This document shows positions 55,601-64,000 of a stretch of 64,000 nt of DNA, piece by piece. This stretch comes from Thermosediminibacter litoriperuensis (GTDB lineage Bacteria; Bacillota; Thermosediminibacteria; Thermosediminibacterales; Thermosediminibacteraceae). Position 1 is the first letter of the stretch. Every line of letters begins with the position of its first letter. The stretch is from contig NZ_VNHO01000006.1 of assembly GCF_008124715.1 (NCBI RefSeq), positions 45,659-109,658 on the forward strand, read 5' to 3'. The position numbers were made by a program, and so were the translations under genes. The notes under the pieces were generated by a model. That model saw only the letters and a list, made by a program, of their open reading frames with translations. It made no database searches and was not told where the DNA came from.

Positions 55601-58600
55601 AAAGCCAGGCGGTGTTAAAGGGCGGCTTCACCTACGAGCTGCCGAAGAGCCGGCCGGAAATAGATTACGTTAAGATTTACAACCCCCAGACAAAACAGGA
55701 AGAAGACCCGACCGGCCCCACCGGCGGCGGGAGCATCGTGAGGATATACGGCAGCGACTTTATAGCCCAGTCCGGCGGAAAGACCCTGGAAGTCTATTTC
55801 GGCACCAGGAAAGCCTCCATCGTGGAGGTGGTCAATCCCGGACTGATCCAGGCCGTTTCACCGCCCAGTACTCAGGTGGGGGCCGTCGACGTAAAGGTGG
55901 TGAACCCCGACGGCGCCGAAGCGGTGCTCTGGGGAGGGTTCATATACAAGGGCAACAACCTGGTGATAACATCCATCACCCCGAACAGCGCCACCGTGAC
56001 GGGAATGGTCTACGCCACCGTCACCGGCGCCAACTTCATCCAGGGCACCCAGGTCACCATCGGTGGCGAGGCCGCCCTCAACGTGACGGTGGTGGATTCC
56101 ACCAGGATCACCTTGATAGTGCCGGCGAACACTCCGGGTACCAAGGATGTGGTGGTGTCCAACGCTTACGGCAGTGCCACCTTAAAGGGCGGGTTTCAGT
56201 ACTACGTTGAGCAGAGCAGGCCTTCGATAGATGCGGTAACTCCCGACAGGGGTAGCGCCGCCGGGGGTGAGCTCGTGACGATTACCGGAGAGAATTTCAT
56301 GAGCGGTGCCAGAGTGCTGATAGGCGGGGTCGAAGCTACCGGCGTGGTGGTGAAGAGCACCACGGAGATAACTGCCAGAAGCCCGGCCGGTACCCCCGGC
56401 TACCGGGATGTGACTGTGGTCAACCCCGACGAAGGCACCGCCGTCCTGCCGGGAGGCTTTTTATACATCAGCAGCCCGGTGATAGAATCGGTCACTCCGG
56501 CCCGGGGCCCGGTGACCGGTGGCATGTTTATCGAAATCAGGGGTAAAAACTTTGAGACTCAGGCCGATGTTCATTTTGTAGGCAACTTCGTCTACGGCGG
56601 TAACAACTATATACCTTTAGAGGATGTCAAGGTTGTCAGCGATACCCTCATAAAAGCGAAGGTGCCCGCATCGCCCGGCGGCTATACGGGTTACGTGGAC
56701 CTGGAGGTAATAAACCCCGACGGCGGCAGGGGGGTAAAGCAGAGCGCATACCTTTATAAAAATACTTATACGCAACCCCATATTTTCTCTATAACCCCTA
56801 ACAGGGGGCCGGTGCAGGGAGGCACCGAAATAACGATCAAGGGCCAGGATTTTGAAAGCGACGCCCTGGTTGCCATCGGGGACGCCTTCGCTACCGATGT
56901 GAAGTACGTCGACAGCACCACACTGACGGCGAAAACCCCGCCGGGCAAAGAGGGTTCCGCCGACGTACAGGTCATAAACCAGGGGGACGGCGGTTTTGCG
57001 GTGAAAGCCGGAGGATTCACCTATACCTTGCCCAGGAGCAGCCCCACCATAACAAAAGTTACACCGCCGGTGGGCAGCTCCGAGGGAGGCACTCCGGTGA
57101 CCATAACCGGTACAGACTTCCGGGAGAACATATCGGTAATAATAGGCGGTGTGGAGGTGCCCGCTGAAGATGTAAACCTCATAAGCCCCACCGAAATCCG
57201 GATCGTGACGCCGAGAGCCCAAAGCTACGGCAAAAAGGACGTGGTGGTCGTCAACGAGGACGGCGGCACGTTTACCCTTAAAAACGGCTACGAGTACGTG
57301 CCGCCCGCTACGATTCCGGTGATTTCCGGTATAACCCCCCAACAGGGCACCATATACGGCGGTACCCTGGTGAAAATAACCGGCGCCAGGTTTGTTAAAG
57401 GCGCAAAGGTGTACTTCGGCGGGGTGGAAGCCCCCGAGGTGACCGTGGACGACACCGGAACCCTCGCCACTGCCGTAACCCCGGCGTACAAAACCGGCAG
57501 CGGCGATACGGCTGTAGATGGCAGGTACCCGGTGAAGGTGGTGCTGGTGAACCCCGACGGCGGCCTTGTCACCTTCGACGGCGCCTTTGAGTTCACGATT
57601 CCGGAGAGCAGCCCGAAGATCACCGGTATAGCGCCGGCCAAGGGGCCTGCTTCGGGCAGCACGCTGGTGACGATTGAAGGCCTTGATTTCCGCCCCGGTG
57701 CTGCGGTCATGTTCGGGAACGCCGAAGCCCTGGTGGAAAAGATCGAGGACGAAAACGGCAGGCTTTCCGGCGACCCGGCCTTCGTCACCGGCACCAGGAT
57801 AACGGCTGTAACGCCGCCGGGAACCCCGGGCAAGGTGGACGTAAGGGTTATAAACCCCGACGGGGGCTTGGCGGTGCTTTCAAAAGGCTATGAATACTTA
57901 AGCATTACCGGCCAGATAGCGCTGGATTTCATAAATCCCACGGAAGGGGCCGTATCCGGCGGCACTCCCTTCACCATCAAGGGCAGCGGTTTCGTCAACC
58001 CGGTTACCGTCTATTTCGGAGGCGAAGAGGCAAAAGGGGCCACTGCTGTGGATTCCAATACGATAACCGGCAGAACCCCGGCCAACACCCCGGGCAAAAA
58101 GGACGTGGTGGTGTTGAACGGCAACGGCCTGTCGGGGGCCTTAAAGGACGGCTTTGAGTACAAGGTGCCGGAAAAATACCCGCGAATAATCCAGGTGGAC
58201 CCCAACCGGGGCCCCGCCTACGGCGGCATCGAGGTCAACATATACGGGGAGAACTTCCTGAGCAATGCGGCAGTATATATAGGCGAAAACCGGGCGGAGG
58301 TGCTTATGGTGCAGCCGGGGCAGATAAGGATAATCCTGCCCCAGGGCACTCTGGGCCCCAAGGATGTCATAGTCATTAACCCCGATACAGGTCTAGACGT
58401 TCTGGAGGAGGGCTTCACCTACGTGGATTATCCAAAAATAGAAAAGGTGGAGCCTGCCGAAGGGCCCGTGGAGGGCGGCACCGAGATAACCATCACCGGT
58501 AAACTTTTCAACCCCGGCGCCGTGGTGCTCATTGGCGGGAAAAACGCTTCAGACGTCACCGTAATCGGCGATACCACTATAAAGGCAAAAACGCCGCCGC

Positions 58601-59595
58601 ATTCGGCGGGATACAAGGACGTGACCGTTATAAACCCGGACGGAGGCGAAGCCACCCTGAAAGACGGGTTTTACTATAGACCCCCCAGGACCAGGCCCGA
58701 TACGCCCGAGGATTTCTGGGCCAGGCGCATTGACGAGACGGCTGTAATGCTCTCCTGGTCGGCATCCCTGAACGCCAATTATTACGAAATTTACGGCTCC
58801 ACCAGTTCCGGCGGTCCTTTTAAGTACATCGACAAGACCGCTGATACCCACTATATCGTCACCGGCCTGGAGCCCGACACCAAATACTACTTCAGAATAA
58901 GGGCCGTAAACGAACTGGGATTTTCCGGCTATACCTACGCCGATTACGCCTACACCGACGAGGGCGAAGTGAAAAAGCTGGTAGAACTGCCCGCGGACGT
59001 GGTGGTAGATAGGGCCGGGGGCAGGGCCTCGGTGATCGTCAAGGATGTGAAGTACCTGAAAAAAGAGGATTACAGGGTCACTGTAAAAACCGGGGGTATC
59101 GGCAAATACAGGGAGTACTCGGCGGTTCTGCCCTACAGCCTTATGTCTGAAGTTAATTCCTTAACTCTGGCCTTTGATGAAGTAAGCCTGAGAATATCAC
59201 CCTCTTCCCTGAACATACCTGCTTTCCAGGACCTCACCGGCAGGGAAAAGGAGGACTCGGCCCTGTTGATAACCGTCCGGCGGCCTGACGGGGCCAAGAA
59301 AGACGAGCTTTTGAAGTTCAGGGAAAAGGGCATGAAACAGCTGGGAGAAATAGTCTGCGTCGAGTTTTCCTACAGGATAGGCAAGGAAACCGGCAGGCTG
59401 GAGTACATGAAAGCCTGGCTTTACATCGATTTCGATCACGACGCCGTCTATTCCGGCAAAGTCAAAGACGCGGGCCTGTACCGCTACAACCCGGAGAAGC
59501 GCCGGTGGGAGGTAGCGGCCGGCGGCCTCGTTCCCTACTCCACTTCGGGGGGATACATCCAGTCGCCGGGATGGTACTCGGTCTTCGGCAGATAA
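52684..59595 (+). CDS. Giant secreted IPT/TIG-repeat surface protein with fibronectin type III domain
   Basis: A 2303-residue exported protein. Residues 1-31 are a signal peptide (ending VMAA). From about residue 33 to 2010 I count 21 IPT/TIG modules of roughly 85-110 residues, each opening with a motif like ITxITPNxGxxxGGT and closing with VVNPDGGxAxxxxGFxY. A fibronectin type III domain follows (about 2015-2100, with YYEIYGSTSSGGPF and YYFRIRAVNELG), then ~200 residues ending in SPGWYSVFGR. No SLH or LPXTG anchor is seen, so it may attach through the SLH proteins encoded next. IPT modules serve in adhesion or as stalks. GGGGGAAC precedes ATG 52684. DNA repeats are diverged, so the gene is stable-looking. 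Confidence 0.9.
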   Translation: MLSRRLRAFIIIFITISFVFNSLPAARVMAAAPTITGINPTSGTAAGGTLVTIEGTNFAPANQVKVLFGSAEGKVVSVSSDGTVITVTTPSYPQLGHVNVTVKNSETETAVVTNGYKYEQSSPQITGVSPLSGTAGTEITITGNEFMKDIDSSKKLLVLIGGILSTKVTFVSPTTIKAVVPAQVSGYKEIRVENPDGGSYTYFPVEDSKKFFYQKSTPTITSVDPNKGPVNTATPITIKGTNFIAGNYPDTSTPVTTVTIGGQPALDVVVVNENTITAKTPSNISITGPQHVIVTVDGVNAIKENGFTFISKPVINSLSDTPQGVSPSQGSVLGGTTVTINGSGFMAGAQVKFGGLLAQNISVKSDSVITATVPATSTPGSVAVTVTNPDGGTAVLNNGFTYTQSSPLISSISNTLDGTGPAEGSVLGGETIYIKGTGFGSDGYPDEVKVYIGGKLCTNVVLNKGTGEDIISAVTPSSTAEGLTTLKVVNKDGGTATANFTYIRSKPAINDFNPKNSSTVKQDTITINGQNFMEGAKVYFGVLEAKNVVVSPDGTSITATIPEASSAGLVDLKVVNPDQGTATAATKFQYEKSNPAIDKVINVDIESLMGVETNTGGTAGGTPIRIEGRDFSNAVQVTIGGKPAANVKVVKEDSNKHIITATTPANDVGDKTLVVTNPDGGSASTTFRYVVAPTVTGITPNTGTTEGGTTVVIDGTGFATDPNQVKVFFGGAEAEVLSASSTQIVVMTPANSEGAKDVAVINLTDYGSFVKKSGFTYVLPPSNPSIESIEPTSGSTAGGTEITVIGHDIRSGAKLYIGGNPATVISVEVQEIDGVYKSVLKGITPAGSAGDQEVKVVNPDGNYAVSPKPFTYRIPEKALSITSITPNKGSVLGGTQVTVKGANFVKRTQLSDSVYRETRLTIGGNEASGVVVSDDLTSLTAVTPGGRVGPQDVIVKVVKMDESSSPETEIEIESQAVLKGGFTYELPKSRPEIDYVKIYNPQTKQEEDPTGPTGGGSIVRIYGSDFIAQSGGKTLEVYFGTRKASIVEVVNPGLIQAVSPPSTQVGAVDVKVVNPDGAEAVLWGGFIYKGNNLVITSITPNSATVTGMVYATVTGANFIQGTQVTIGGEAALNVTVVDSTRITLIVPANTPGTKDVVVSNAYGSATLKGGFQYYVEQSRPSIDAVTPDRGSAAGGELVTITGENFMSGARVLIGGVEATGVVVKSTTEITARSPAGTPGYRDVTVVNPDEGTAVLPGGFLYISSPVIESVTPARGPVTGGMFIEIRGKNFETQADVHFVGNFVYGGNNYIPLEDVKVVSDTLIKAKVPASPGGYTGYVDLEVINPDGGRGVKQSAYLYKNTYTQPHIFSITPNRGPVQGGTEITIKGQDFESDALVAIGDAFATDVKYVDSTTLTAKTPPGKEGSADVQVINQGDGGFAVKAGGFTYTLPRSSPTITKVTPPVGSSEGGTPVTITGTDFRENISVIIGGVEVPAEDVNLISPTEIRIVTPRAQSYGKKDVVVVNEDGGTFTLKNGYEYVPPATIPVISGITPQQGTIYGGTLVKITGARFVKGAKVYFGGVEAPEVTVDDTGTLATAVTPAYKTGSGDTAVDGRYPVKVVLVNPDGGLVTFDGAFEFTIPESSPKITGIAPAKGPASGSTLVTIEGLDFRPGAAVMFGNAEALVEKIEDENGRLSGDPAFVTGTRITAVTPPGTPGKVDVRVINPDGGLAVLSKGYEYLSITGQIALDFINPTEGAVSGGTPFTIKGSGFVNPVTVYFGGEEAKGATAVDSNTITGRTPANTPGKKDVVVLNGNGLSGALKDGFEYKVPEKYPRIIQVDPNRGPAYGGIEVNIYGENFLSNAAVYIGENRAEVLMVQPGQIRIILPQGTLGPKDVIVINPDTGLDVLEEGFTYVDYPKIEKVEPAEGPVEGGTEITITGKLFNPGAVVLIGGKNASDVTVIGDTTIKAKTPPHSAGYKDVTVINPDGGEATLKDGFYYRPPRTRPDTPEDFWARRIDETAVMLSWSASLNANYYEIYGSTSSGGPFKYIDKTADTHYIVTGLEPDTKYYFRIRAVNELGFSGYTYADYAYTDEGEVKKLVELPADVVVDRAGGRASVIVKDVKYLKKEDYRVTVKTGGIGKYREYSAVLPYSLMSEVNSLTLAFDEVSLRISPSSLNIPAFQDLTGREKEDSALLITVRRPDGAKKDELLKFREKGMKQLGEIVCVEFSYRIGKETGRLEYMKAWLYIDFDHDAVYSGKVKDAGLYRYNPEKRRWEVAAGGLVPYSTSGGYIQSPGWYSVFGR

Positions 59596-59615
59596 GCGTG
59601 CGGGGAGCTGATAAC

Positions 59616-62075
59616 GTGCTGAAAATCCGGTACAGGGCTATCAGGACTGTCGTTCTTCTTCTAATTGCCGTCCTTATTTCCATAAATCCGGCGGGTGCCC
59701 AGGGCGTCGAATACCGGGGCACCGCCTACGCCGGTTCTCTGATTAAAAATATAAATTTCGCGGACACCGCCCGACACTGGGCAAAAAGTTCCATCGCCAG
59801 GGTAGCCGCCATGGCGGTCATGGTCGGCGAAAGGGGCAGGTTTTTCCCCGACCGGCCGGTTACCCGGGAGGAGGCTGTGGCGGCCCTTGTAAGACTTTCC
59901 GGGATGGAGGCGGCTTCTACCTCCGGCGGAAAGGCGGGCACCGAAAACTTCCAGTCCTCGGATTGGGCCCGGGACTATATAAAAGCCGCCGCCCGGGCCG
60001 GCTTGCTCGATCAGACCGAATTGAGCGGTATGGATTTTAGGGCAAGGGTCAGCAGGCAGGAAGTGTTCACGTGGGCGGGCAGAGCTCTAAAGATAGAGCC
60101 GCTGAAGGGCAGCGACGTGCTGAAGGCGGCGGCTTTTGCGGATTACGGGGAAATTGATAACCGGAGGCTCCCGTATATCGCCGCTCTGGCCGGGAAGGGG
60201 ATAGCTTCCGGATGGAACGGCCGGTTTTACCCTAACAAAACCATGACCCGCGGCGAACTGGCCGCCCTTCTGGACAGGCTAAAGGCCGGTATACCCGGCG
60301 GTGTAATAGTGAAACGGGGATGGGTTTCCTCCATCGCAGCGATGCCCCCTTATACGGTGTATGCGGTCCGGACCGAAGACGGGCCGGTATACGATCTGAA
60401 GGCCATCCGGGGCGAAATCGATTTTCCGGTGATAAAAAGCGGGGTGGTATACGACTCCCGGGCCCTGGCAGAGGGCGATTACGTGCTGCTCGCCCTGAGA
60501 CACGACGAGGTGCTCTTTGCTGAAGTCACCGGAGCCGGCAGGCAGGCGGTTTCCGGGGAGTTGATGGGGACCGAAGGCGATCGGATATACATTAAGGACC
60601 CGAGGGGCAATGTCCATTCCTTCAGGCTGGCAGCCTATCCCGAAGTATACGTGGACGGGAAAAAGAGCAGTTTCAGCGACCTGCTGCCGGGCGTGGAAGT
60701 TTCGGCTGCGGCGATGAACGGAACGGTATACAGGCTGGATGTCTCATCCGGCAGGGACGATTTCGGAATGCCCGCCGCGCGGGGTCCTGTGGAAGGTACG
60801 GTAAAGGAAGTAAGAGAAAAGGATGGATGGTATGAAGTAACCGTGGGAGTCCCGGGGCAGGGAGAGACTAAAATCAGCCTCGCCCCCGACACCGCAGTGG
60901 TCAAAAACGGGGCGGCGGCGGAACCCGGTGAGATAAGGCCCGGAGACCGCATCGTGGCGTATTTCGGGCCGCAAAGCCAGACCGCCCCCGAGAGGGTGAA
61001 GGTGGCATCCGGCGGCAGGGTTAATAAAATCGTCAGGGGGAGGCTGGTGGAAGGCATCCCCGGCGAGGGTATAGTTCTTTCCGACGTGATGGAATTCTAT
61101 TTCGGCACCTTCTTTAAAAAGGCGGGTATAATGAAAGTAAACCTATCAAAGGATACGGAAGTGTACACCGGGGCCGGGGCGGCGACGCCGGAGGATCTGA
61201 TCGCAAACTACACGGGCCGGGAGATTTACGCGGCGCTGAACGAAGAATACGGGGTTAAAAAAGCCGTAAAGATCCTGGTGAAATCGGGTGACGAGTACGT
61301 CGCCAACGGCCCCATCGATGAAGTCAGGTGGTCCACCGGCGAAATAGAGGTGGGTGATGTGGAGGCCCTCTTCGACGGGTTGACGATATCCGTCCTCAGG
61401 GGGACTTCGGTATACCCCGATTATCTGGAAGAGGACAGGGAAGTGTTCATAGTGGTGAACAGGTCCGGTTCAGCGTCAAAAGCCGCAATCCTCTATCAGC
61501 CGGAATTTTACGATAAATCCTTCGAGGTGCTGAAAGGGCAGATTTATGAGATAACCCGGGACGGGCTTGTCATCAGGTACAGGAGCGTGCTGGAAGGCAG
61601 CCTGTGGTCAAGCGGCAGCAAGAGCAATAAATACGAGTACTCCCTGGCCGACGACGTGCGGATCATCGACGCCACGGGCAGCTCCCCTAAAGAGATATCC
61701 AGGCAGGATTTCTTGAAAGACAGGTACATTGAAAATTATTATTACAGGAGCGCGTATATGATCAGCCGGGGAGACAAAATCCTGGCGATGATAATAAAGC
61801 AGGGCGGCAGGGACGACGATACCGTGAGCCTGGGGACCATAGAGGCCGTGGCTGACGACGGGAGCAGGGTAACCCTGGCAAATATGCTGGATTACAGCCA
61901 GTTCGGGGAAAGGTGGAACACCGAACTGCCGGACAGGCTCGAGCTGGACATGAGCGGCGCCCTGGTTATGGAGCGCGGGGAAGCGGCGGAAAAGCACAAC
62001 CTCAGGCCGGGGCAGCTTCTGTATGTCATAAGGGAGAACAACGCGGGCCTGCTGGCCTTCGTCTTTGAGTTTTAA
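59616..62075 (+). CDS. SLH-domain surface protein with three N-terminal SLH repeats
   Basis: An 819-residue exported protein. Signal peptide residues 1-28. Three SLH modules: about 42-100 (FADTARHWAKSSIARVAAM), 108-165 (DWARDYIKAAARAGLL) and 166-225 (FADYGEIDNRRLPYIAALAGKGIASGWNGRFYPNKTMTRGE), which anchor to pyruvylated wall polymer. The remaining ~590 residues hold repeated beta-rich segments (for example GTVKEVREKDGWYEVTVGV, VSLGTIEAVADDGSRVTL) of unknown fold. GTG 59616 follows CGGGGAGCTG; a frame from 59505 would overlap the IPT gene. Co-transcribed with its neighbours. Confidence 0.87.
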   Translation: MLKIRYRAIRTVVLLLIAVLISINPAGAQGVEYRGTAYAGSLIKNINFADTARHWAKSSIARVAAMAVMVGERGRFFPDRPVTREEAVAALVRLSGMEAASTSGGKAGTENFQSSDWARDYIKAAARAGLLDQTELSGMDFRARVSRQEVFTWAGRALKIEPLKGSDVLKAAAFADYGEIDNRRLPYIAALAGKGIASGWNGRFYPNKTMTRGELAALLDRLKAGIPGGVIVKRGWVSSIAAMPPYTVYAVRTEDGPVYDLKAIRGEIDFPVIKSGVVYDSRALAEGDYVLLALRHDEVLFAEVTGAGRQAVSGELMGTEGDRIYIKDPRGNVHSFRLAAYPEVYVDGKKSSFSDLLPGVEVSAAAMNGTVYRLDVSSGRDDFGMPAARGPVEGTVKEVREKDGWYEVTVGVPGQGETKISLAPDTAVVKNGAAAEPGEIRPGDRIVAYFGPQSQTAPERVKVASGGRVNKIVRGRLVEGIPGEGIVLSDVMEFYFGTFFKKAGIMKVNLSKDTEVYTGAGAATPEDLIANYTGREIYAALNEEYGVKKAVKILVKSGDEYVANGPIDEVRWSTGEIEVGDVEALFDGLTISVLRGTSVYPDYLEEDREVFIVVNRSGSASKAAILYQPEFYDKSFEVLKGQIYEITRDGLVIRYRSVLEGSLWSSGSKSNKYEYSLADDVRIIDATGSSPKEISRQDFLKDRYIENYYYRSAYMISRGDKILAMIIKQGGRDDDTVSLGTIEAVADDGSRVTLANMLDYSQFGERWNTELPDRLELDMSGALVMERGEAAEKHNLRPGQLLYVIRENNAGLLAFVFEF

Positions 62076-62083
62076 AGCGGGAT

Positions 62084-63630
62084 GTGGTGTTTTTGAAAAA
62101 AGGGCTTATTAGAACATTTGTAAAACTGCTGGTCGCAGCACTTCTGGTAAACATGGCGGCCTTCCCCGCTCTCGCGGTCGAAATCCCCGGTTACGAAGGC
62201 GGCATAAAAAGCGAGGTTGAGTACGCGGAAATCCTGTTCATTACCGGGGAGCCGGTGCTTTTAAAAGGGAAGGTTACCGTATCCCAGGGCAGGATGAAGG
62301 ACGGCAAAAGGCAGGACAGGATCAGCTACAGCCTTTACAGCGACGACAGGACCGTAAGCCTTTCCAGGAGTATAACCCTGGAGATCAGGGTTCAGGAAAT
62401 GAGGGACAAAAGGCAGGTTACTACCACTGCCGAAATCGTGCGCTCCAGCGAGACCGTCAGCGTGAAAAAGGACCGGGCCAGCCAGGAAAGATATACTTTA
62501 AAGAATTACAACCTGTCGGCTTCCACTGTAACCGACGTGACGCCGGCAGTGGACTACTACACTCTGGTCATGAGGGGCAGGAAGATATACGACGTGAACG
62601 GCGGCCAGGGCACCGTTACCGTTGAGATGACCGGCAGCGGTGTAGGTTACGACCACTCATGGGGTGCCACCGAAACCCGCAGGCAGTTATTCCTGATATC
62701 CGCCGAGCGTAGGGCCGATGCCAAAAAAGGCACCGAGGCTTACGAGTGGACAGGCAGGGTCGAGGCCGAGGTATCCTGCAGCAGGACCAGAGAAATTTCA
62801 TACGTGGCCAACGAGCCCAGACTGATCAGCTTTAAAGGCGGGTACATGGAAGTCGTCAAAGAAGAATCGGTGGCCGGCTACTACTACGACCTGCCCCGGT
62901 TCGATAAAAACGGAATGCCGGGGAGCGGTAGAAACAGGGGCACTGAAAAAATAAGCCTTGCTCTTACACCGGTAAACCGGATGGCTTCCATCCCCAAGGT
63001 GCTGGATCTGACGGGGCACTGGGCTCAGGCGGACGCGGAAAAACTCCTGGCCCTAGGGATCATCAAAGGGGACGGAAATTATTTCTGGCCCGGGATAGCG
63101 GAAAAAGGCTCGCCTTTGCGCTAGCGGTCGGAAGGCTCATAGATGCAGCTTCCCGCGCCGGGAGGTGGTCCGGGGCTTCCGATAGCGGAAGCAGGAAGAA
63201 GGTGAAGCAGGAACCGGAGCCGCTGCCCTTCGATGACATAAAGGTCCAGCCGGAGGATGCCGAACAGATAACAAGCCTTGCCGGGATGGGAATCATGGAG
63301 GGCACGTCGCTCCGCCGGTTCTCCCCGCAGGAAAATCTGACCCGGGCCCAGGTGATAACCATTCTGGTGAGGGCCCTGGGCCTCGAAAACAACGCCCCGC
63401 CGGTGCCGTATCACACCGGTTTTAGGGACGATGCGGAAATACCGGCATGGGCAAAAGATGCCGTTTACGTCGGAAGGGAAATCGGACTCGCCCGGGGAGA
63501 CGAGGCCGGCTGCTTCAGGCCCAACGACCCGGTAACCAGGGCCGAATCCGCCGCATTTTTAAACAGGTTTATAACCTACCTGCAGAAGGATCTTCAGCGG
63601 GACTTCCGGGAGCGGATAATCGATTTTTAA
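62084..63630 (+). pseudogene. SLH-domain surface protein with a frameshift
   Basis: The first frame (from GTG 62084) gives a signal peptide (to about residue 31, ending ALAVE), a unique ~280-residue domain and the start of an SLH module (LTGHWAQADAEKLLALGIIKG), then stops at 63122-63124. The missing part, KRLAFALAVGRLIDAASRAG, continues one frame over and runs to 63630 with two more SLH modules (DAEQITSLAGMGIMEGT, AWAKDAVYVGREIGLARGDE). Adding one A to the A5 run at 63102-63106 joins the frames into about 515 residues. Cause: true mutation, sequencing error in a homopolymer, or slippage. Third gene of the surface locus. Confidence 0.75.
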
Positions 63631-63631
63631 A

Positions 63632-63663
63632 AGAGCAGGTTAAAATCTAACCTGCTCTTTTTA
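63632..63663 (+). terminator. Terminator of the surface locus
   Basis: AGAGCAGGTTA / TAACCTGCTCT perfect 11-bp stem, loop AAATC, then T5. The group II intron begins two bases downstream of the T tract region. Confidence 0.9.
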
Positions 63664-63664
63664 T

Positions 63665-64000
63665 GTGCGCCCGGCATGGGCGTTAACTCGGTGGTGAAAG
63701 TCCACTGCAGGCGAGGCAGCACTAGCCTGCTAGCCGAAGGCAAGGGTGTCCACTGCGAGGTGGAATCTGAAGGAAGTTGGAGGCAAAGCCACGGCCTGAT
63801 GAACAAGAACCCCATAGGAGGCTAGACCGTTCGGATGAGCTGGCATAACACAGCGAAATCCCAGGCTGCCAAGGGGCGGTAGAGTATATGGGGCGGGCGC
63901 GGGGCGAAGGTTAACGCTCTTACCCGGGGAGGCCTGCCGGTAACGCCAGGTAAAGCTGGTAACCCGTGCTGAAAGGCACAGCTGAACCGGCAGGAGTCAG
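63665..64000 (+). mobile_element. Group II intron, 5' part (domain I), truncated by window end
   Basis: The sequence opens with the intron 5' boundary GTGCGCCCGGCATGGGCG and continues with bacterial group II domain I elements such as GGTGGTGAAAGTCCACTG, CTAGCCGAAGGCAAGGGTG, GAGGTGGAATCTGAAGGAAG and GAACAAGAACCCC. No protein is encoded in these 336 bases; the reverse transcriptase/maturase should lie beyond 64000. Insertion directly after an intrinsic terminator is the habit of class C introns, although the class needs the full sequence. Confidence 0.85.

Noticed and set aside
63627..63815. 62-codon minus-strand frame at the right end
   Set aside because: It lies on the terminator and group II intron RNA and has no protein features.

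Overview
The window reads as a chromosomal segment of a spore-forming, anaerobic, probably thermophilic member of the Clostridia (Firmicutes). Evidence: [FeFe]-hydrogenase maturases, a spore protease YyaC with a sigma-E-like promoter, WalRK/YycHI, GSI-alpha glutamine synthetase with a MerR-type GlnR, S-layer-homology proteins, many GTG/TTG starts and strong AGGAGG ribosome binding sites. No rRNA or dnaA is present, so I do not name a genus. Gene content (DUF4446, bactofilin, YyaC, DUF951, rpsF-ssb-rpsR, YybS, GdpP, rplI, dnaB, purA, walRK to rlmH, pdxST) is what Firmicutes carry near the replication origin. Nearly all genes, including the ribosomal ones, are on the + strand, which suggests replication enters from the left of the window.

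Layout. 0-3.2 kb: 3' end of hydG, a DUF3343-HydE fusion and a cysteine desulfurase-like enzyme. 3.2-8 kb: envelope and cytoskeletal genes (DUF554, DUF4446, M23 peptidase, bactofilin), a lipid kinase, two YkuS proteins and yyaC on the opposite strand. 8-16.8 kb: cvpA, yedF, mscS, DUF951, rpsF-ssb-rpsR, yybS, gdpP, rplI, dnaB and a Crp/Fnr regulator. 17-20.1 kb: FAD oxidoreductase, purA, tRNA-Lys, tRNA-Glu and tRNA-Gly. 20.2-21.7 kb: an AT-rich XRE-ImmA fusion with a PIN-domain partner. 22-29.3 kb: M1 peptidase, two transporters, a LysM/G5/M23 endopeptidase and a taurine/nitrate-type ABC importer. 29.4-39.9 kb: yqhV, then walR-walK, a small secreted protein, yycH-yycI, larA, a DUF362 ferredoxin-like protein, htrA and rlmH. 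40-41.8 kb: a second AT-rich XRE / ImmA / PIN module, this time with separate genes and a frameshifted PIN gene. 41.9-52.3 kb: molybdopterin oxidoreductase, MazG-like protein, a cyclic-di-GMP riboswitch, PfpI, flavin reductase, regulators, glnR/glnA and pdxR/pdxST. 52.4-63.6 kb: a cluster of DnaA boxes followed by a three-gene surface locus (a 2303-residue IPT/TIG-repeat protein and two SLH proteins, the last frameshifted). The window ends inside a group II intron that begins directly after that locus's terminator.

Wiring that links the parts. Perfect WalR-type boxes (TGTWAH-N5-TGTWAH) lie upstream of the LysM/G5/M23 endopeptidase and between walK and the yycHI genes, so the WalRK system encoded here probably controls its own accessory genes and a cell-wall hydrolase. 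GlnR and PdxR are each divergent from their expected targets, with inverted repeats between them. The two XRE-ImmA-PIN modules share gene order, coupled stop/start overlaps and a promoter-flanking inverted repeat. They are the best candidates for an under-described toxin-antitoxin-like or defence system. The c-di-GMP riboswitch is unusual because no clear gene lies between its terminator and the next one.
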